Made by a program: the position numbers and the translations under genes. The notes under the pieces are model-generated. The model saw only the letters and a list, made by a program, of their open reading frames with translations. It searched no databases and was not told the origin of the DNA. Shown piece by piece: positions 23,339 to 32,270 of a stretch of DNA of 64,000 nt. How positions within the stretch are numbered: the first letter of the stretch is position 1; every line of letters begins with the position of its first letter. Source of the DNA: AV40 sp963817335 (lineage in GTDB: Bacteria > Verrucomicrobiota > Verrucomicrobiia > Chthoniobacterales > UBA10450); the NCBI GenBank assembly GCA_963817335.1, contig CAWFNX010000005.1:124001-188000 (forward strand). Reading direction: 5' to 3'.

Positions 23339-25510
23339 ATGCAACAGAAGGTCACAGCCCAAATAGGGGCCAATCAAATCTCAATCGAGACCGGAAAAAT
23401 CGCCAAGCTCGCCGACGGCGCGGTCATCGTTTCATGCGGCGACACCATGGTTTTGGCAAGTGCGGTCTCGGCCACATCCATCAAAGAAGGTCAGGATTAT
23501 TTCCCGCTCACGGTCGATTACCGCGAAAAAGCGGCCGCCGCTGGAAAATTCCCAGGCGGTTATTTCAAGCGCGAAGGCCGGCCCGCCGAAAAGGAAACGC
23601 TGACGTCGCGAATGATCGATCGTCCGCTACGTCCGTTGTTTCCGCAGGGATATTTTTACGATACTCAGATCATCTCGATCCTGCTCAGCGCCGATGGCGA
23701 AAACGATCCCGACATCCTAGCGATCAACGGCGCGTCGGCCGCGCTTTGCGTTTCGGATATTCCGTTTGCCGGACCGATCGGCGCGGTACGGGTCGGCCGA
23801 GTGAACGGACAATTCGTGGCCAACCCCACTCACACCGAGCGCATCGACAGCGATCTCGACCTCATTTACGTCGGGACTGAGAACGACGTCATCATGATTG
23901 AAGGCGCAGCCAACGAGCTTCCGGAAGCGGAGTTCGTCAAAGCGCTCGAGTTCGCACATACGCACGCACGCGAGATGATTCGGATTCAAAAAGAGCTGGC
24001 GTCCCAAAGTGCGAAGCCGAAACGCGAGATGCCGTTGCTTCACGTCAAACCAGAGTTACTCGAAATCGCCTATCAAGTGGCGGGCGACCGGATCGAAGGC
24101 GCGCTTTACACTGCGGGTAAAGTCGCTCGCTCCAAAGCCGTCGAAGCGCTCCGTGAAGAAGTAAAGACGTCGATCCTGGAAAAACATCCGGAGACCGATG
24201 GGTTTTCGATCGCCCAGGCATTCGATCACGTCCAGAAGAAAGCGTTTCGCAAAAGTATTCTTGAAAAACAGAAACGGATGGACGGCCGCAGTTATCAGGA
24301 CTTGCGCCAAATCACCAGCGAAGCCGGAGTGATCCCGCGCGCGCATGGCTCGTCAATTTTTCAACGGGGCGAGACCCAGGCGCTTGCGCTCGTGACCCTC
24401 GCGCCGATCGAAGAAGCACAGAATATCGACGCCTATGGTGGCGGAATAACTTCGAAGCGTTTCATTCTGCACTACAATTTCCCGCCGTTCAGCGTGGGCG
24501 AGACCGGCCGAACCGGCGGACCCGGACGGCGAGAGATCGGCCACGGCGCCTTGGCCGAGCGCTCGCTCGAACCGATTGTGCCGAGCGAAAACGATTTTCG
24601 CTACGCGATTCGAATTTCGAGCGAGATCATGGAATCAAACGGTTCCACTTCAATGGCGAGCGTGTGCGGCGGAATGCTCGCACTGATGGACGCAGGTGTG
24701 CCGGTGAAGGGAATGGTCGCCGGAATTTCCGTCGGCCTTGTCACCGAGCAAGGCGAAGATCGCCAACTGAAGCGTTACGAACTGCTGACCGACATCATCG
24801 GTTCGGAAGATCATTTCGGGGACATGGATTTCAAACTTTGCGGCACCGATAACGGCGTCACCGGATTCCAGCTCGATCTGAAACTTCCCGGTGTTAGCCA
24901 CCAAATCATGGCCGAAGCAATCCAGCGGGCGAAAGAAGCGCGGACCAAAATTCTGCAAATCATGCGCGGCGCGCTCGACAAACCCCGGGCGGAATTGTCG
25001 AAGTACGCTCCACGGATCGAGACGATCAAAATTAATCCCGAGAAAATCGGCGCTCTTATCGGACCGGGCGGCAAAACGATCAAGGGCATCGTGGCTGAGA
25101 CCGGCGCCGAGATTAACATCGAGGACGACGGCTCGGTTCACATTTATGCGACGAGCGGCGAATCGATGGCGCGCGCCAAAGAAATCATCGGCGGGATGGC
25201 GAAGGAGATCGAGATTGGTGTGACTTATCAGGGCCGTGTCGTTTCCACGAAAGAGTTCGGCGCATTTGTCGAAGTGCTGCCGGGCAAGGACGGTCTCGTC
25301 CACATTTCCGAATTGGCCGACTTCCGAGTGAAACGCACCGAAGACGTCGTTAAAATCGGCGACATGATCTGGGTCAAATGCATCGGCATTGACGACAAGG
25401 GCCGGGTGAAGCTCTCGCGCAAAGCCGCGCTCAAGGAACGCGCTGAGAAAGAAACCGGTCAGCAGGCGCCAGTTGAGGAAGCTGAAGATTACGAACCGAC
25501 GAGAAGCTGA
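23339..25510 (+). CDS. pnp: polynucleotide phosphorylase
   Basis: A cytoplasmic trimeric 3'-5' exoribonuclease using phosphate, central to RNA decay. The 723 residues fit. Domain order: RNase PH 1 (about 10-215, with KREGRPAEKETLTSRMIDRPL), an all-helical linker, RNase PH 2 (about 315-545, with the conserved FPPFSVGETGRTGGPGRREIGHG and SSEIMESNGSTSMASVCGG, here quoted in part), KH (about 555-615, IGALIGPGGKTIKGI) and S1 (about 622-695, GRVVSTKEFGAFVEVLPGKDGLVHISEL). It follows rpsO and is preceded by a strong nested stem-loop. Confidence 0.98.
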   Translation: MQQKVTAQIGANQISIETGKIAKLADGAVIVSCGDTMVLASAVSATSIKEGQDYFPLTVDYREKAAAAGKFPGGYFKREGRPAEKETLTSRMIDRPLRPLFPQGYFYDTQIISILLSADGENDPDILAINGASAALCVSDIPFAGPIGAVRVGRVNGQFVANPTHTERIDSDLDLIYVGTENDVIMIEGAANELPEAEFVKALEFAHTHAREMIRIQKELASQSAKPKREMPLLHVKPELLEIAYQVAGDRIEGALYTAGKVARSKAVEALREEVKTSILEKHPETDGFSIAQAFDHVQKKAFRKSILEKQKRMDGRSYQDLRQITSEAGVIPRAHGSSIFQRGETQALALVTLAPIEEAQNIDAYGGGITSKRFILHYNFPPFSVGETGRTGGPGRREIGHGALAERSLEPIVPSENDFRYAIRISSEIMESNGSTSMASVCGGMLALMDAGVPVKGMVAGISVGLVTEQGEDRQLKRYELLTDIIGSEDHFGDMDFKLCGTDNGVTGFQLDLKLPGVSHQIMAEAIQRAKEARTKILQIMRGALDKPRAELSKYAPRIETIKINPEKIGALIGPGGKTIKGIVAETGAEINIEDDGSVHIYATSGESMARAKEIIGGMAKEIEIGVTYQGRVVSTKEFGAFVEVLPGKDGLVHISELADFRVKRTEDVVKIGDMIWVKCIGIDDKGRVKLSRKAALKERAEKETGQQAPVEEAEDYEPTRS

Positions 25511-25519
25511 CGCGGAATT

Positions 25520-25606
25520 GTCGATTTCAAATTGAAGATTTCAGATTGAAGTTAGGCGCGTCCGCGCTGAATTAAAATCTGCAATCGAGAATTTGAAATC
25601 TGCAAT
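25520..25606. repeat. AT-rich ATTTCAAATT/AATTTGAAAT inverted repeat
   Basis: GATTTCAAATTGAAGATTTC near the left and GAATTTGAAATCTGCAA near the right are imperfect reverse complements around GGCGCGTCCGCGC. The element fills the pnp to histidine-kinase gap. Confidence 0.55.
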
Positions 25607-25609
25607 GTT

Positions 25610-26821
25610 GTGAAAGCGGGCTTCGTCGAAAAGCTAATCGGCCGCCTCGGCAAAATTGGGCCGGAGGAGGTGCAGAATTATTTCCTGCGCCTGGCCCAGG
25701 AGAAAGGGTTTCTCGAAACCGTTTTCAATTCGATTCAGGAAGGAATCATCGTCACGGATGCGAGCGGTCGAATCACCTATCTGAACGATGCCGCTTGTCA
25801 GTTGTTTGGTCTGGAAGCGAACGACTCTATCGGCAAACGTCTGGATGAACGGGTCCGCGGGCTCGATTGGAAATCTCTTTCGCAAAGCGAAGTCGCGGTC
25901 AGCCGCGACATGGAGATTTTTTACCCGGCCAATCGATTCATTAACTTTTACATCGTTCCGCTCATTATCGAGCGCGAACCCGGCGCGGACAAAAAAGACG
26001 GAGACAAGATTGGTATTTCCGGTCACCAGGTGGGGCACGCCATCATTTTACGTGACATCACCGAAAGCCGCAGGACCGAACAGCAAACGATCGAATCGGA
26101 ACGATTTAACGCTCTGACCCTGCTCGCCGCCGGCGTCGCCCACGAAATCGGGAACCCGTTAAACTCGCTGAATATTCATTTGCAACTGATCGAGCGCGAA
26201 GCGCGAAAGCTCGATGGCGCGAAAGGCGCCGAACTTCAGGAATCGGTCGCGGTCGCGCGCGCGGAAGTGAATCGGCTGGACTCCATAATCACGCAGTTCC
26301 TTCGCGCCATCCGGCCAAGCCGTCCTGAATTTAAGCCGGAGAATATCAATTCGATTGTTGAAGAAGCCGTCCGCTTTTTGGCGCCCGAGATCAAGGATCG
26401 CGACATCGTGGTCGAACAAGAGCTGCGCTCGGATTTGCCGTTGCTCGAGCTCGATCGCGACCAGATAAAGCAGGCGCTCTATAACCTGATCAAAAACGCG
26501 TTTGAGGCGATGAAAACGAGGGGAATTCTGCGGATCCGGACCGACCTGGACGATTCCCACGTGATCGTCAGGTTCACAGATTCGGGCGGCGGAATGACGG
26601 CCGAACATTTGAGCCACGTGTTCGAGCCATATTTCACGACTAAGACCAGCGGCTCCGGCCTTGGTCTGTTGATTGTTCGCCGAATCGTTCGGGAACATGG
26701 TGGCGAGTTGTCGATTGAAAGCAGCACAGGCAAAGGCCTGACTGTAACAATTCGCCTGCCCCACGTTGACCGGCGCATTCGCATGCTCGAAGCGGGCGAT
26801 TCGAAATCGAGCGCGAATTAA
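25610..26821 (+). CDS. PAS-domain sensor histidine kinase
   Basis: A 403-residue soluble two-component kinase starting at GTG 25610. About 35-150 is a PAS domain (SIQEGIIVTDASGRITYLND), about 165-235 HisKA with the phospho-accepting His178 in GVAHEIGNPLNSL, and about 275-385 the ATPase domain with N box LIKNAFEAM, G1 TDSGGGM and G2 GSGLGLLIVRRIV. No transmembrane helix is present, so the signal is cytoplasmic. The TAA overlaps the ATG of the next gene (TAATG). The NtrC-type regulator two genes on is the likely partner. Confidence 0.95.
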   Translation: MKAGFVEKLIGRLGKIGPEEVQNYFLRLAQEKGFLETVFNSIQEGIIVTDASGRITYLNDAACQLFGLEANDSIGKRLDERVRGLDWKSLSQSEVAVSRDMEIFYPANRFINFYIVPLIIEREPGADKKDGDKIGISGHQVGHAIILRDITESRRTEQQTIESERFNALTLLAAGVAHEIGNPLNSLNIHLQLIEREARKLDGAKGAELQESVAVARAEVNRLDSIITQFLRAIRPSRPEFKPENINSIVEEAVRFLAPEIKDRDIVVEQELRSDLPLLELDRDQIKQALYNLIKNAFEAMKTRGILRIRTDLDDSHVIVRFTDSGGGMTAEHLSHVFEPYFTTKTSGSGLGLLIVRRIVREHGGELSIESSTGKGLTVTIRLPHVDRRIRMLEAGDSKSSAN

Positions 26822-28989
26822 TGGCGAATCCGGAGCAAAAAACCGCCGCTGAAACTCCGGAGCGAGTGTGGCTGTTCGGCCTGGTGTTAATTATTGTTAC
26901 CGCGGTTGCTTACCTGCCGGCATGGAATGGCAAACCGATTTGGGACGACAACGCCCACATCACCCAACCTGATCTTCGTTCGGCGCACGGCTTGGTCGAG
27001 ATATGGACGCGACCAGGAGCGACTCAGCAATATTATCCGCTGGTCCACACCGTTTTCTGGATCGAGCAGAGATGTTGGGACGATTCAGTTCTCGGTTATC
27101 ACCTTGTTAACATTCTGCTGCACGCGATCGGCGCGATCGTTCTTCTCCAGATCCTGTTACGTCTAAAAATTCCGGGAGCGTGGCTGGCTGCCGGACTATT
27201 CGCGCTGCATCCCGTCCAGGTCGAGTCGGTCGCCTGGATTTCGGAACTGAAGAACACCCTCTCCGGTTTGTTCTTCTTTTGGGCGATCCTGACTTATCTC
27301 GATTTCGACGAAACCAGGAAGCGCGGGGCATATATCGCAGCGCTGGTTCTCTTTGCGCTGGGGCTGATGTGTAAAACGGTGATCGCGCCGTTGCCGGCGG
27401 TTGTTCTCGTTGTGTTGTGGTTCAAGCGCGGACAATTGCGAGTACGCCACGACGTCACTCCGTTGCTGCCATTCTTCGCAATCGGAATTGGCGCCGGTCT
27501 TTTCACTGCCTGGGTCGAGCGGACCCTGGTGGGCGCTCAAGGCAACGTTTTCCAACTGTCGATCTTGCAACGTGGTTTGATCGCGGCCCGAGATTTCTGG
27601 TTCTACCTGTTCAAACTTCTTTGGCCGGACAAGCTGACTTTCATTTATCCGCGCTGGCAAATCGACATAACAATGTGGTGGCAGTGGTTGTCTCTGTTCG
27701 CGCTGATTCTTTTAGGCGTTTTCCTCTGGATACTACGCAGGAACCTCCGCGGGCCGCTGGCCGCGACCCTGATTTTTCTTGGACTGCTCTTTCCGGCGCT
27801 CGGTTTCATCAACGTTTACCCGTTTATCTACTCATTCGTCGCCGACCATTTCCAATATTTGGCCTGCGCCGCGCCGCTAACTTTGTTCGCCGCCGGAATC
27901 ACGATCGCGATGGACTCTTTCGGATCAGCGGCGCGGGTCCTTCGCCCGATTGTTTACGCCGGCCTGTTGCTGATTCTCGCCGGGTTGACCTGGCGCCAAT
28001 CCGCTCAGTATCGAGATGTTGAAACCCTCTGGCGAACGACGATCGCGCGCAACCCGGACAGCTGGATGGCCTACAGCAATCTCGGTTCTTTTTTATCCGA
28101 ACGCGGCGACCTAGATGAAGCTATCGCAGATTTTCGAAAAGCGCTGGAGCTCTGGCCTAACCAAAGCAAGGACCACAACAACCTGGGCAAAGCACTCGTG
28201 CAGGAGGGCCGAATCAACGAGGCGATGGACCACTTCCAAACTGCCCTCAAAATTTCTCCAAATAATCCCGACGCTGAAAGCAACATTGGGGCGGCGTTGC
28301 TCCAACAAGGCGACACAAATGAAGCTATTTCGTATTTGCGCAAAGCGATCGAAAAATCTCCCGGACATGCGCTGGCCCACCTGAATCTGGGCAATGCTTT
28401 ACTCCAAAATGGCGAGGTCGATTCCGCGATCGCCGAATATGAGAAGACACTCGAGCTCCCCTTCGACCATGCGGAAAGCCATTACAGCATTGCTAACGCG
28501 CTTCGAAAGAAAGGCGACGTGCAGGCAGCGATCACTCATTACCATAAGGCGATCGAGCTTCGACCTGATTACGCCAATGCGCACAACAACCTTGGCAACG
28601 CAGTGCGTCAGCTGGGCAAAATTGAAGAAGCAGAGCATGAATACCAGGCAGCGTTGAACGGCGAGCCTGGCCTGGTCCTCGCTCAAAATAATCTCGCGTG
28701 GCTGCTCGCCACCGCGGCCAATCCGCGTCTGCGTGACGGGGCGAAAGCCGTCCACCTCGCCGAGCAAGCGGTTCTCGCAACGAACGGAAACGATCCGGTA
28801 ATGCTTTACACCCTTGCCGCGGCATACGCCGAGAACGGCGAGTTCGACAAGGCCATTGCCGCCGGCCGAGACGCACTGGCGATTGCGGATGCAAAAGGAA
28901 TCACGTCGCTTTCGGAATCGCTGCGGAGCAAACTCGCCCTTTTCCAATCAAATTTGCCCTATCACGAAGCGCCACCCGGAGGACAATAA
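26821..28989 (+). CDS. TMTC-like membrane protein with C-terminal TPR repeats
   Basis: A 722-residue protein. Residues 1-405 are polytopic with about ten to twelve helices and an early WDDNAHITQP loop, resembling the GT39/GT-C-like half of TMTC and other multi-TM-TPR proteins. Residues about 415-640 are six TPR units, each with A-N-LG and A-Y/E patterns (AYSNLGSFLSERGDLDEAI, DHNNLGKALVQEGRINEAM and so on), followed by a last, partial unit. TPRs likely face outside or bind partners. It is translationally coupled to the histidine kinase upstream. Whether it is an active glycosyltransferase or a sensor/scaffold is unknown. Confidence 0.88.
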   Translation: MANPEQKTAAETPERVWLFGLVLIIVTAVAYLPAWNGKPIWDDNAHITQPDLRSAHGLVEIWTRPGATQQYYPLVHTVFWIEQRCWDDSVLGYHLVNILLHAIGAIVLLQILLRLKIPGAWLAAGLFALHPVQVESVAWISELKNTLSGLFFFWAILTYLDFDETRKRGAYIAALVLFALGLMCKTVIAPLPAVVLVVLWFKRGQLRVRHDVTPLLPFFAIGIGAGLFTAWVERTLVGAQGNVFQLSILQRGLIAARDFWFYLFKLLWPDKLTFIYPRWQIDITMWWQWLSLFALILLGVFLWILRRNLRGPLAATLIFLGLLFPALGFINVYPFIYSFVADHFQYLACAAPLTLFAAGITIAMDSFGSAARVLRPIVYAGLLLILAGLTWRQSAQYRDVETLWRTTIARNPDSWMAYSNLGSFLSERGDLDEAIADFRKALELWPNQSKDHNNLGKALVQEGRINEAMDHFQTALKISPNNPDAESNIGAALLQQGDTNEAISYLRKAIEKSPGHALAHLNLGNALLQNGEVDSAIAEYEKTLELPFDHAESHYSIANALRKKGDVQAAITHYHKAIELRPDYANAHNNLGNAVRQLGKIEEAEHEYQAALNGEPGLVLAQNNLAWLLATAANPRLRDGAKAVHLAEQAVLATNGNDPVMLYTLAAAYAENGEFDKAIAAGRDALAIADAKGITSLSESLRSKLALFQSNLPYHEAPPGGQ

Positions 28990-29061
28990 AGTCATCTTCC
29001 TCATTGAGAGATTACGCGGTTGAGTGAGAATAAATGACGCAGTCCTGCGCCAATAACTCTC

Positions 29062-30492
29062 ATGGACTCCATCCAGCCCACGCTTCTCATCGTCGACGAT
29101 GAAAAACACACCCGCGACGGACTGCGCCGGCTATTCGAGAACGACTACGATGTGTATGTCGCGAGCGACATTACCAGCGCGATGAACGTCCTTGAACGCG
29201 AACACGTCGACTTGCTTCTGACTGATCTGCGTCTCGGTCCCGAGGACGGAATGCAATTGATCGATCGGGCGCTGAAAATGCCCGACCCGCCGGTTTGCAT
29301 CATGATGACCGCCTACGGTTCCGTCGACACCGCCGTAGAAGCGATGAAGCGCGGAGCGTACGATTTCGTGACCAAGCCGTTGAATCTCGACAAGGTCGAG
29401 ATGCTAATCTCGCGAGCGCTGCGGGATCGCAAGCTGACCGAGGAGAACCGGACGCTGCGCCAACAAGTCGACGAGCGTTACGGCCTCGAAAACATCATCG
29501 GCGAATCGCCCGCGCTCCATGAAGTATTGAACACGATCCGTCAGGTCGCGCCTTCGTCGGCAAACGTTTTGATTGAAGGCGAAAGCGGAACCGGAAAAGA
29601 ACTTGCGGCCCATGCCATTCACAATTTGAGCCGCCGCAACAAAGCGAAGTTCGTAACCGTGCATTGCGCGGCGCTGTCGCCGACTTTGCTTGAAAGCGAG
29701 CTGTTCGGTCATGAAAAAGGGGCGTTCACTGGCGCGCATGAGAGACGCATTGGACGTTTCGAGCAAGCGAGCGGCGGCACGATTTTTCTGGATGAGATCG
29801 CGGAGATCCCGCTTTCCACGCAGGTAAAATTGCTTCGGGTGATCAGCGAGGAGCGCGCGTTCGAGCGGGTCGGCGGCAACCAAAACTTGCGGGCGGATGT
29901 TCGTTTGATTGCGGCAACAAACAAAAATCTCGAACAGTCGGTGAAAGAAGGGAAATTTCGGGACGATTTATATTTTCGCCTCAACGTCGTGCGCATCGTC
30001 ATGCCGCCTCTGCGTGACCGGAAAGACGATATTCCGTTGCTCGTGCGCGGGTTCTTGCGCCTGTTTTCGAAGGCCAACGACAAGGAAGTTATCGATCTGA
30101 CGCCTGAAGCCATGAACGCGCTGCTTACTTATAACTGGCCAGGAAATGTTCGGGAATTGCGGACAGCAATCGAGCACGGAGTCGTGATGTCGACCGGACC
30201 AAAAATAACCGTCCGTGATTTGCCGCAGTCGCTGCGACAAGCCGGCGGCGCGACTCTGCCGCGCGGAATCTCTCCGTCGAAGGCATTCGGCGAAAAGGCC
30301 AGCCCGCTGGATCTCCACGAAACCGAACGCAAACTCATCTTGCAGGCCCTGGCTACAACCAACGGAAACGTAACCGCCGCCGCGAAAAAACTTGGAATCA
30401 GCCGGCGCACCCTTCACCGAAAGATCAACGAATTGAACGCAGAAAAGGATGTTGGGGCGACAAAAGCCGAACCGAAACAACATGCCGGGTAG
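29062..30492 (+). CDS. NtrC-family sigma-54-dependent response regulator
   Basis: A 476-residue transcription activator. Receiver domain about 5-120 with Asp55 in LLTDLRLG as phosphorylation site; AAA+ domain about 140-370 with Walker A GESGTGKE (173-180), the sigma-54 contact loop GAFTGA (220-225), Walker B GGTIFLDEI and an arginine-finger region; a Fis-type HTH at the C-terminus (NVTAAAKKLGISRRTLHRKI). The partner kinase is most likely 25610-26821. Its last 11 bases overlap the next gene. I found no convincing -24/-12 promoter in the window, so targets are unknown. Confidence 0.96.
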   Translation: MDSIQPTLLIVDDEKHTRDGLRRLFENDYDVYVASDITSAMNVLEREHVDLLLTDLRLGPEDGMQLIDRALKMPDPPVCIMMTAYGSVDTAVEAMKRGAYDFVTKPLNLDKVEMLISRALRDRKLTEENRTLRQQVDERYGLENIIGESPALHEVLNTIRQVAPSSANVLIEGESGTGKELAAHAIHNLSRRNKAKFVTVHCAALSPTLLESELFGHEKGAFTGAHERRIGRFEQASGGTIFLDEIAEIPLSTQVKLLRVISEERAFERVGGNQNLRADVRLIAATNKNLEQSVKEGKFRDDLYFRLNVVRIVMPPLRDRKDDIPLLVRGFLRLFSKANDKEVIDLTPEAMNALLTYNWPGNVRELRTAIEHGVVMSTGPKITVRDLPQSLRQAGGATLPRGISPSKAFGEKASPLDLHETERKLILQALATTNGNVTAAAKKLGISRRTLHRKINELNAEKDVGATKAEPKQHAG

Positions 30493-32218
30493 CGAAGAAT
30501 TCATTCAGACTGCAGTTCACGCACTGGAAGCAGGCGGACTCGCCGTCTGGATCAAACGCAGCGCCGTTGCGCTCGGTATCATCGCCATCGCCGCGATTTA
30601 TTTGTACCAATTTCGCGGCCTCTCGACCTCCCAGGGAATGGACCAGGCCCAAATCGGACGCGCCATTGCCAGCGGCGAGGGTTGGAAGACGAAAGTCGCG
30701 CGCCCGCGGGCAATCGGCCAACTCCAAACTCACGGGAAATCCGTGTCCGAAAAAATTTGGACGGACACTTACAACGCGCCGTTGCCGCCATTCGTCGATG
30801 CCATCGCTCTTTTGTTCGTCAAGCCTTACTGGAAAATAACGCCGCGCACATTGATTTACGCCGGCGATCGGGCGATTGCGATTATGTCGATTCTGCTCTT
30901 CCTCGGATCGATCGCCATCCTCTTCTTTACTGCGCGTCGATTGTTCGATCGACGCCTTGCCTTGCTCGCCTGTGGTCTGGTCCTTCTTTGCGACTCGATG
31001 TGGCAATATTCGCTATCGGGGTTGCCGCAGATGTTGTTGCTCCTGTTGTTCAACGTGACGGTTTATCTGCTGGTCCGAGCAGTCGAAGCGCATTATGCGG
31101 GCGAATCGACCATGAAATGGCTCGCCGCCGTCGGTGCTGTATTCGGTTTGCTTGCCCTGACTCACGCTCTGACTTTCTGGATTTTGCTGGGCGCGGTAAT
31201 TTTCGCCGCGTTTTTCTTCCGGCCCCGCGGTTGGCCGGCGGCAATCATACTCGGCGCATGGGCAATCATTTATGTTCCGTGGCTGATTCGTACCCTCGCG
31301 GTCTGCGGGAATCCTGGAGGCGTGGCGATCTATTCGCTTTTCACCGGAATCGGTCACACCGAGTGGGGTTGGATGCGACAAATGAATTTTGATCCGGGCC
31401 CCGGTTTGCTCGGTTCGTTCCGCGACAAATTGGCCATTGGCCTGACCTCGCAGACCGCGCATCTCTTCGAATATTTCGGCCTTAGCGTGGTAGCGCTGAT
31501 GTTTTTTGTTTCGCTACTCCATCCGTTTAAAAGAACGGAAACCGCGGCCATCCGTTGGATTATTTTAGCAATGTGGGGCGGCGCGGTGCTCGGGATGTGC
31601 CTCTACGGGATCAATGAAGAACAGGGTGTGGCCGCAAATCAGCTCCATCTGATCTTCGTCCCTCTGATGACCTGTTACGGTCTCGCTTATCTCCTTGTGC
31701 AATGGAACCGCCTGACGATCAATATTCCCTTCGCCCGGGTCGGTTTTCTCACACTTCTTTATCTGCTCTGCGCCTTACCGATGATTTTCGCGACGCCATG
31801 GCTCTCTCCGCAAAAGCCGTTCGTCCGGTGGCCACCCTATATGCCAGGGCTGATCGGGGTGTTGAACGACTGGATGCAGCCAGAAGAAATCACAGCCTCC
31901 GACATGCCCTGGGCCGTTGCATGGTACGCGAATCGGCGAAGTTTGTGGCTGCCTGAAACGATCCGGGTGTGTACCGATCTCGGCGACTACAACGTTCTTG
32001 GCGGACCAGTGAACGGCGTTTACCTGACGCCGGTCAGCGGAACAGACAATAAGCTCCGCGATATCGTAAGAGGCGAATATAAGGACTGGGCGCCGGTCAT
32101 TCAGCGAACCCAGATCCTCGAGAAGTTTCCATTGAAGTGGAATACCGTCGCGCTCGGGCTCGACAACGAATGCCTTTTCCTGAGCGATCACGATCGAAAC
32201 CGGCCGCCCCCACAATGA
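30482..32218 (+). CDS. polytopic ArnT/GT39-like membrane glycosyltransferase
   Basis: A 578-residue membrane protein started at ATG 30482 (MPGSEEFIQ), overlapping the response regulator's 3' end by 11 bases. It has one helix near residues 25-45, a loop with MDQAQIGRAI, and then about ten more helices with long loops. This resembles GT-C enzymes using lipid-linked sugars, as in the first gene of the window, though the acidic motif is MDQAQ rather than DE. A soluble C-terminal domain of roughly 120 residues follows. Part of a co-directional signalling/glycan block with glmM. Confidence 0.72.
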   Translation: MPGSEEFIQTAVHALEAGGLAVWIKRSAVALGIIAIAAIYLYQFRGLSTSQGMDQAQIGRAIASGEGWKTKVARPRAIGQLQTHGKSVSEKIWTDTYNAPLPPFVDAIALLFVKPYWKITPRTLIYAGDRAIAIMSILLFLGSIAILFFTARRLFDRRLALLACGLVLLCDSMWQYSLSGLPQMLLLLLFNVTVYLLVRAVEAHYAGESTMKWLAAVGAVFGLLALTHALTFWILLGAVIFAAFFFRPRGWPAAIILGAWAIIYVPWLIRTLAVCGNPGGVAIYSLFTGIGHTEWGWMRQMNFDPGPGLLGSFRDKLAIGLTSQTAHLFEYFGLSVVALMFFVSLLHPFKRTETAAIRWIILAMWGGAVLGMCLYGINEEQGVAANQLHLIFVPLMTCYGLAYLLVQWNRLTINIPFARVGFLTLLYLLCALPMIFATPWLSPQKPFVRWPPYMPGLIGVLNDWMQPEEITASDMPWAVAWYANRRSLWLPETIRVCTDLGDYNVLGGPVNGVYLTPVSGTDNKLRDIVRGEYKDWAPVIQRTQILEKFPLKWNTVALGLDNECLFLSDHDRNRPPPQ

Positions 32219-32270
32219 TTGCCGACACTTTCCCGTTTACGTACTGGCATCCGAGCGTTTCAGTAAGGTC

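Noticed and set aside
28990..29061. Sigma-54 promoter before the NtrC-type gene
   Set aside because: No TGGCAC-N5-TTGC pattern was found there or in other gaps I checked.
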